From Nocardia amikacinitolerans NBRC 108937 (lineage in GTDB: Bacteria > Actinomycetota > Actinomycetes > Mycobacteriales > Mycobacteriaceae): a stretch of DNA of 63,177 nt. Location of the stretch: assembly GCF_001612615.1 (NCBI RefSeq), contig NZ_BDAU01000051.1, positions 1-63,177 on the forward strand, given 5' to 3'. The position numbers were made by a program, and so were the translations under genes. Below the pieces are notes generated by a model, which was given only the letters and a program-made list of their open reading frames with translations, was not told where the DNA came from and did no database searches. This document shows positions 60,674 to 63,177 of this stretch, in pieces (position 1 is the stretch's first letter; every line of letters starts with the position of its first letter).

Positions 60674-62962
60674 CTATTCGCGGACCGAGTTCGCGACCTT
60701 GTCGACGCGCACACGTGATGCGGCGGCGTCCGTCATGGCCGGCGGTGTTGGACCGTCCGTTTCCTCGGCCAGACCGAACCTGCGGTGCAGCGCGGCAAGG
60801 GGTTTGGGCGCCCACCAATTGGCGGTGCCCATCACGCGCATCAGCGCGGGCGCCAGAAGAGCGCGGATCACGGTCGCATCGCTGAGCACCGCGAGTGCGC
60901 ACCCGATGCCGAACAGCTTCATGGCGGCGACGCCGGAGCTGGCCAGCGCGAGGAAGACGATGCTCATCAACAGCGCCGCGGCGGTGAAGATCCGGCCCGT
61001 TCTGGCGACGCCCATGGCGACGGCGTGGGTGTTGCCCGCCGCCGTCTTCTCGCCCGCCAGCCACTCCTCCCTGATTCGGGAGAGCAGGAAGACCTCGTAG
61101 TCCATCGAGGCGCCGAACGCGAGGCTGAACATGAGGATCGGCATCGCGAGGTCGAGTTTCCCGGTCGGCGTGAAGCCGAGCAGCCCGGACAGGTGCCCGT
61201 CCTGGAAGATCCACACCATCGCGCCGAACGTCGCGGCCAGCGAAAGAATGTTCAGCAGAAGCGCTTTCACCGGAAGAAGCAGACTGCCGGTGAACAAGAA
61301 CAGCAGGATCAATGTGGTCACGGCGATGAGCGCGGCGGCGAGCGGCAGCCGATCCGCTATCGCCGAGACCGAGTCCTGGTTCAGCGCGGCGGCTCCGCCG
61401 AACAGCACGTCGCCGGGCGCGGGAATCGCCCTGATCTCGGCGAGCTGATCCTTGCCCGCCGACGAATAAGGATCCAGGCGCGTGCCGATCGAGAGGAAAG
61501 CGCCCGCCGGACCGGACATCTCCGGCGGGGCGGCGGCAGCGCGCAGACCGTTGACGTAGACGCCGTCGCTGGACAGCACCGCGGGCACGTCGGCCACCTT
61601 CGACAGCGCGGCCGCGTACGCGCCGATCTCGCCTTGGCCACCGCGAAAGTCGGGTAGCACGGCGTAGGCGCTCGCGCCGAGGTCGGCGGAGAAGTCGCTG
61701 CGCAGGGTGTCGCCGACCTGACGGCTCGGCGCGGACTGCGTCAGCGCGCGATCGTCGGGATAGCCGAAATGCGCGGACAGGAAGGGCGATCCGAGCAAGA
61801 GCAGCGCGATCGTCGTGACCACCGCGACCGGCGCGGCGCGCTTCATCACGCCGACGACCCAGCGATACCAGAGGCTCCGTTCCGGTTCGGGCTCGGCGGG
61901 TGCGGGCCGACCGAGCATGCGGCGCAGCGGAACCCGCAGATCCAGCGCATTCACCCGATCACCGACCAGCACCAGAATCGCGGGCAGCACGATGACCGCG
62001 GCGCCTGCGGCAGCGGCGACCACCGCCATGCCCGCATAGGCGAACGACTTGAAGAAGTACTGCGGGAACACGGCGAGCGCGGCCAGCGAGAGCGCGACCA
62101 CCAGCGCCGAATACACCACGGTCCGTCCGGCGGTCTGGATCGAGCGCACCACGGCCGCTTGGGAATCCAGACCGTTGGCCAGTTCCTCCCGATACCGGCT
62201 GACGATGAACAGGCTGTAGTCGATGGCCAGCGCGAGACCGAGTGCGGTGGTCATGTTCAGCGCGTACATCGAGACGTCGGTGACCGCCGTCAGCGCCCGC
62301 AGAATGCCGAGCGCGGCGGCGATGGCGAACAGGCCGATCGCGATCGGCAGCGCGGCTGCGACGACACTGCCGAACACCAGGATCAGCAAGAGTCCGGTCA
62401 ACGGCACCGCGATGGCCTCCGCGACGATCAGGTCCTCGCTGATCTGGGAGTTCATGTCCGCGAAAACGGCGGCCAGCCCGCCGGCGCGGACAGTGACGCC
62501 ATCGCCGCTGGTCTGCACCGTCTCGCTGATCTTCGCGGCGCGCTCGCTCAGCTCACCGTCGTCGCCCTCGATGCTGGCCACGACGATCCCGCTGCGACCG
62601 TCCTTGCCGCGCAGCGCCTGCGCCAGGTCGGGCCGCGCCGACCAGTACGACTGAACCCCGCTGACCTCGGGATACGTGCGTAGCTGATCGGTGACCCGTT
62701 GCGCGGCGGCTTTCGCCGCAGCACTGTCCACACCGTCCTCGGCCCGGATGAGCAGCACATAGTTCGGATCCCCACCGGTGAAGTGGTCCGCGATGAACTC
62801 ACTGGCCCGCACCGACTCCAAGTCCTCGGTGACGAACCCACCGGACTTCATGTGCGCCTGCGCCGTCGACCCGAACAGGCCACACAGCACCATGAACAGG
62901 AGCGCGACGCCGAGAACAACACGAGGGCGCACGGCGGCGAACCGTGCGAGGGTGGTCAGCAT
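60674..62962 (-). CDS. MMPL/RND family membrane transporter
   Basis: 762 residues with two repeated halves, each a transmembrane helix, a large extracytoplasmic loop and five more helices. Marks are the first loop GGDPNYVLLIRAEDG, the TM4-type ALGLALAIDYSLFIVSRYREEL and its counterpart AFGASMDYEVFLLSRIREEW, the Asp-Tyr pairs being the proton relay. MMPL proteins export lipids or small molecules; the substrate is unknown. ATG 62962 (MLTTLARFAAVRPR) is the family-like start. The upstream 215 bp to the window end holds its promoter region and nothing else recognised. Confidence 0.9.
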   Translation of the reverse strand: MLTTLARFAAVRPRVVLGVALLFMVLCGLFGSTAQAHMKSGGFVTEDLESVRASEFIADHFTGGDPNYVLLIRAEDGVDSAAAKAAAQRVTDQLRTYPEVSGVQSYWSARPDLAQALRGKDGRSGIVVASIEGDDGELSERAAKISETVQTSGDGVTVRAGGLAAVFADMNSQISEDLIVAEAIAVPLTGLLLILVFGSVVAAALPIAIGLFAIAAALGILRALTAVTDVSMYALNMTTALGLALAIDYSLFIVSRYREELANGLDSQAAVVRSIQTAGRTVVYSALVVALSLAALAVFPQYFFKSFAYAGMAVVAAAAGAAVIVLPAILVLVGDRVNALDLRVPLRRMLGRPAPAEPEPERSLWYRWVVGVMKRAAPVAVVTTIALLLLGSPFLSAHFGYPDDRALTQSAPSRQVGDTLRSDFSADLGASAYAVLPDFRGGQGEIGAYAAALSKVADVPAVLSSDGVYVNGLRAAAAPPEMSGPAGAFLSIGTRLDPYSSAGKDQLAEIRAIPAPGDVLFGGAAALNQDSVSAIADRLPLAAALIAVTTLILLFLFTGSLLLPVKALLLNILSLAATFGAMVWIFQDGHLSGLLGFTPTGKLDLAMPILMFSLAFGASMDYEVFLLSRIREEWLAGEKTAAGNTHAVAMGVARTGRIFTAAALLMSIVFLALASSGVAAMKLFGIGCALAVLSDATVIRALLAPALMRVMGTANWWAPKPLAALHRRFGLAEETDGPTPPAMTDAAASRVRVDKVANSVRE

Positions 62963-63177
62963 TGACGCGGGCTCCCGTCCGATGGGGTGATCCCCCGAAC
63001 GGTAAACCGGCCGGTCACCCGAACTGAATCGGCTGAGACGGTGATGCTGACCACGTATGTGCGGGAAAGTGTGCGGCGTCACTATCGAACAGATGCCGCT
63101 ATCACCACCCACAGACCAGTCCCGAGTATCCGACACCGGGCCAAAATCGACGGTAGTCAAATGGTTGCTATTCGATC

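Overview
The window is high-GC actinobacterial DNA with almost no intergenic slack. Gene content and order point to the Mycobacteriales, most likely a Nocardia or close relative: F420 enzymes, PknG with GlnH and GlnX, a KasA-type ketosynthase, an accA2/accD2-type lipid operon, MMPL and LIP lipase genes. The taxon is an inference from content, not from a marker gene.

Layout. 1-7.3 kb: mixed metabolic genes (amidohydrolase, GT87-type mannosyltransferase, methyltransferase, DoxX, GNAT, RpiB-like isomerase) and a PfpI/MarR pair with a doubled palindromic operator. 7.5-23.4 kb: a conserved core block whose order, from memory, matches the M. tuberculosis fgd1-pta-ackA-pknG-glnH-glnX-mutT3-thiE-thiO-thiS-thiG region. 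It carries F420/glucose-6-phosphate redox supply, acetate overflow, the PknG amino-acid sensing system and half of thiamine biosynthesis. A ferric-reductase-like flavoprotein, a small membrane ORF and a Ddn-like F420 enzyme sit between fgd and pta.

23.5-26.8 kb: an ABC-2 exporter, a class III nucleotide cyclase and a 52-codon membrane protein. 27-36.2 kb: a tightly coupled seven-gene operon (AtuA-like protein, acyl-CoA dehydrogenase, carboxyltransferase, biotin carboxylase/BCCP, second acyl-CoA dehydrogenase, enoyl-CoA hydratase, TetR) that looks like a carboxylation-dependent route for breakdown of a branched or terpenoid acyl-CoA. 36.2-38.3 kb: degenerate 77-bp tandem repeats, an NmrA-like protein and a methyltransferase.

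38.5-45.1 kb: an oxidative operon encoding two AurF-type diiron paralogues (one intact, one lacking three probable iron ligands), a Baeyer-Villiger monooxygenase, a short-chain dehydrogenase and a ferredoxin-type reductase, with a divergent DUF4873-like gene and TetR regulator. This is the best candidate for an undescribed pathway here.

45.5-62.9 kb: thiD; a COG0523 metallochaperone with a Zur-like box; an AlbA_2/ATPase-type regulator lying between two identical 204-bp direct repeats of the chaperone's 3' end; NmrA, epoxide hydrolase/TetR, VOC, thioesterase, KasA-like/TetR pairs; thiC behind a clear TPP riboswitch; PhnB-like, LIP lipase/TetR and an MMPL transporter. thiD and thiC, neighbours in M. 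tuberculosis as I recall it, are separated here by about 9.5 kb of accessory genes.

The most unusual sequence features are the 75-bp in-frame palindromic insertion inside the biotin carboxylase gene, the catalytic/degenerate diiron pair, and the 204-bp direct repeats around a single regulator gene.
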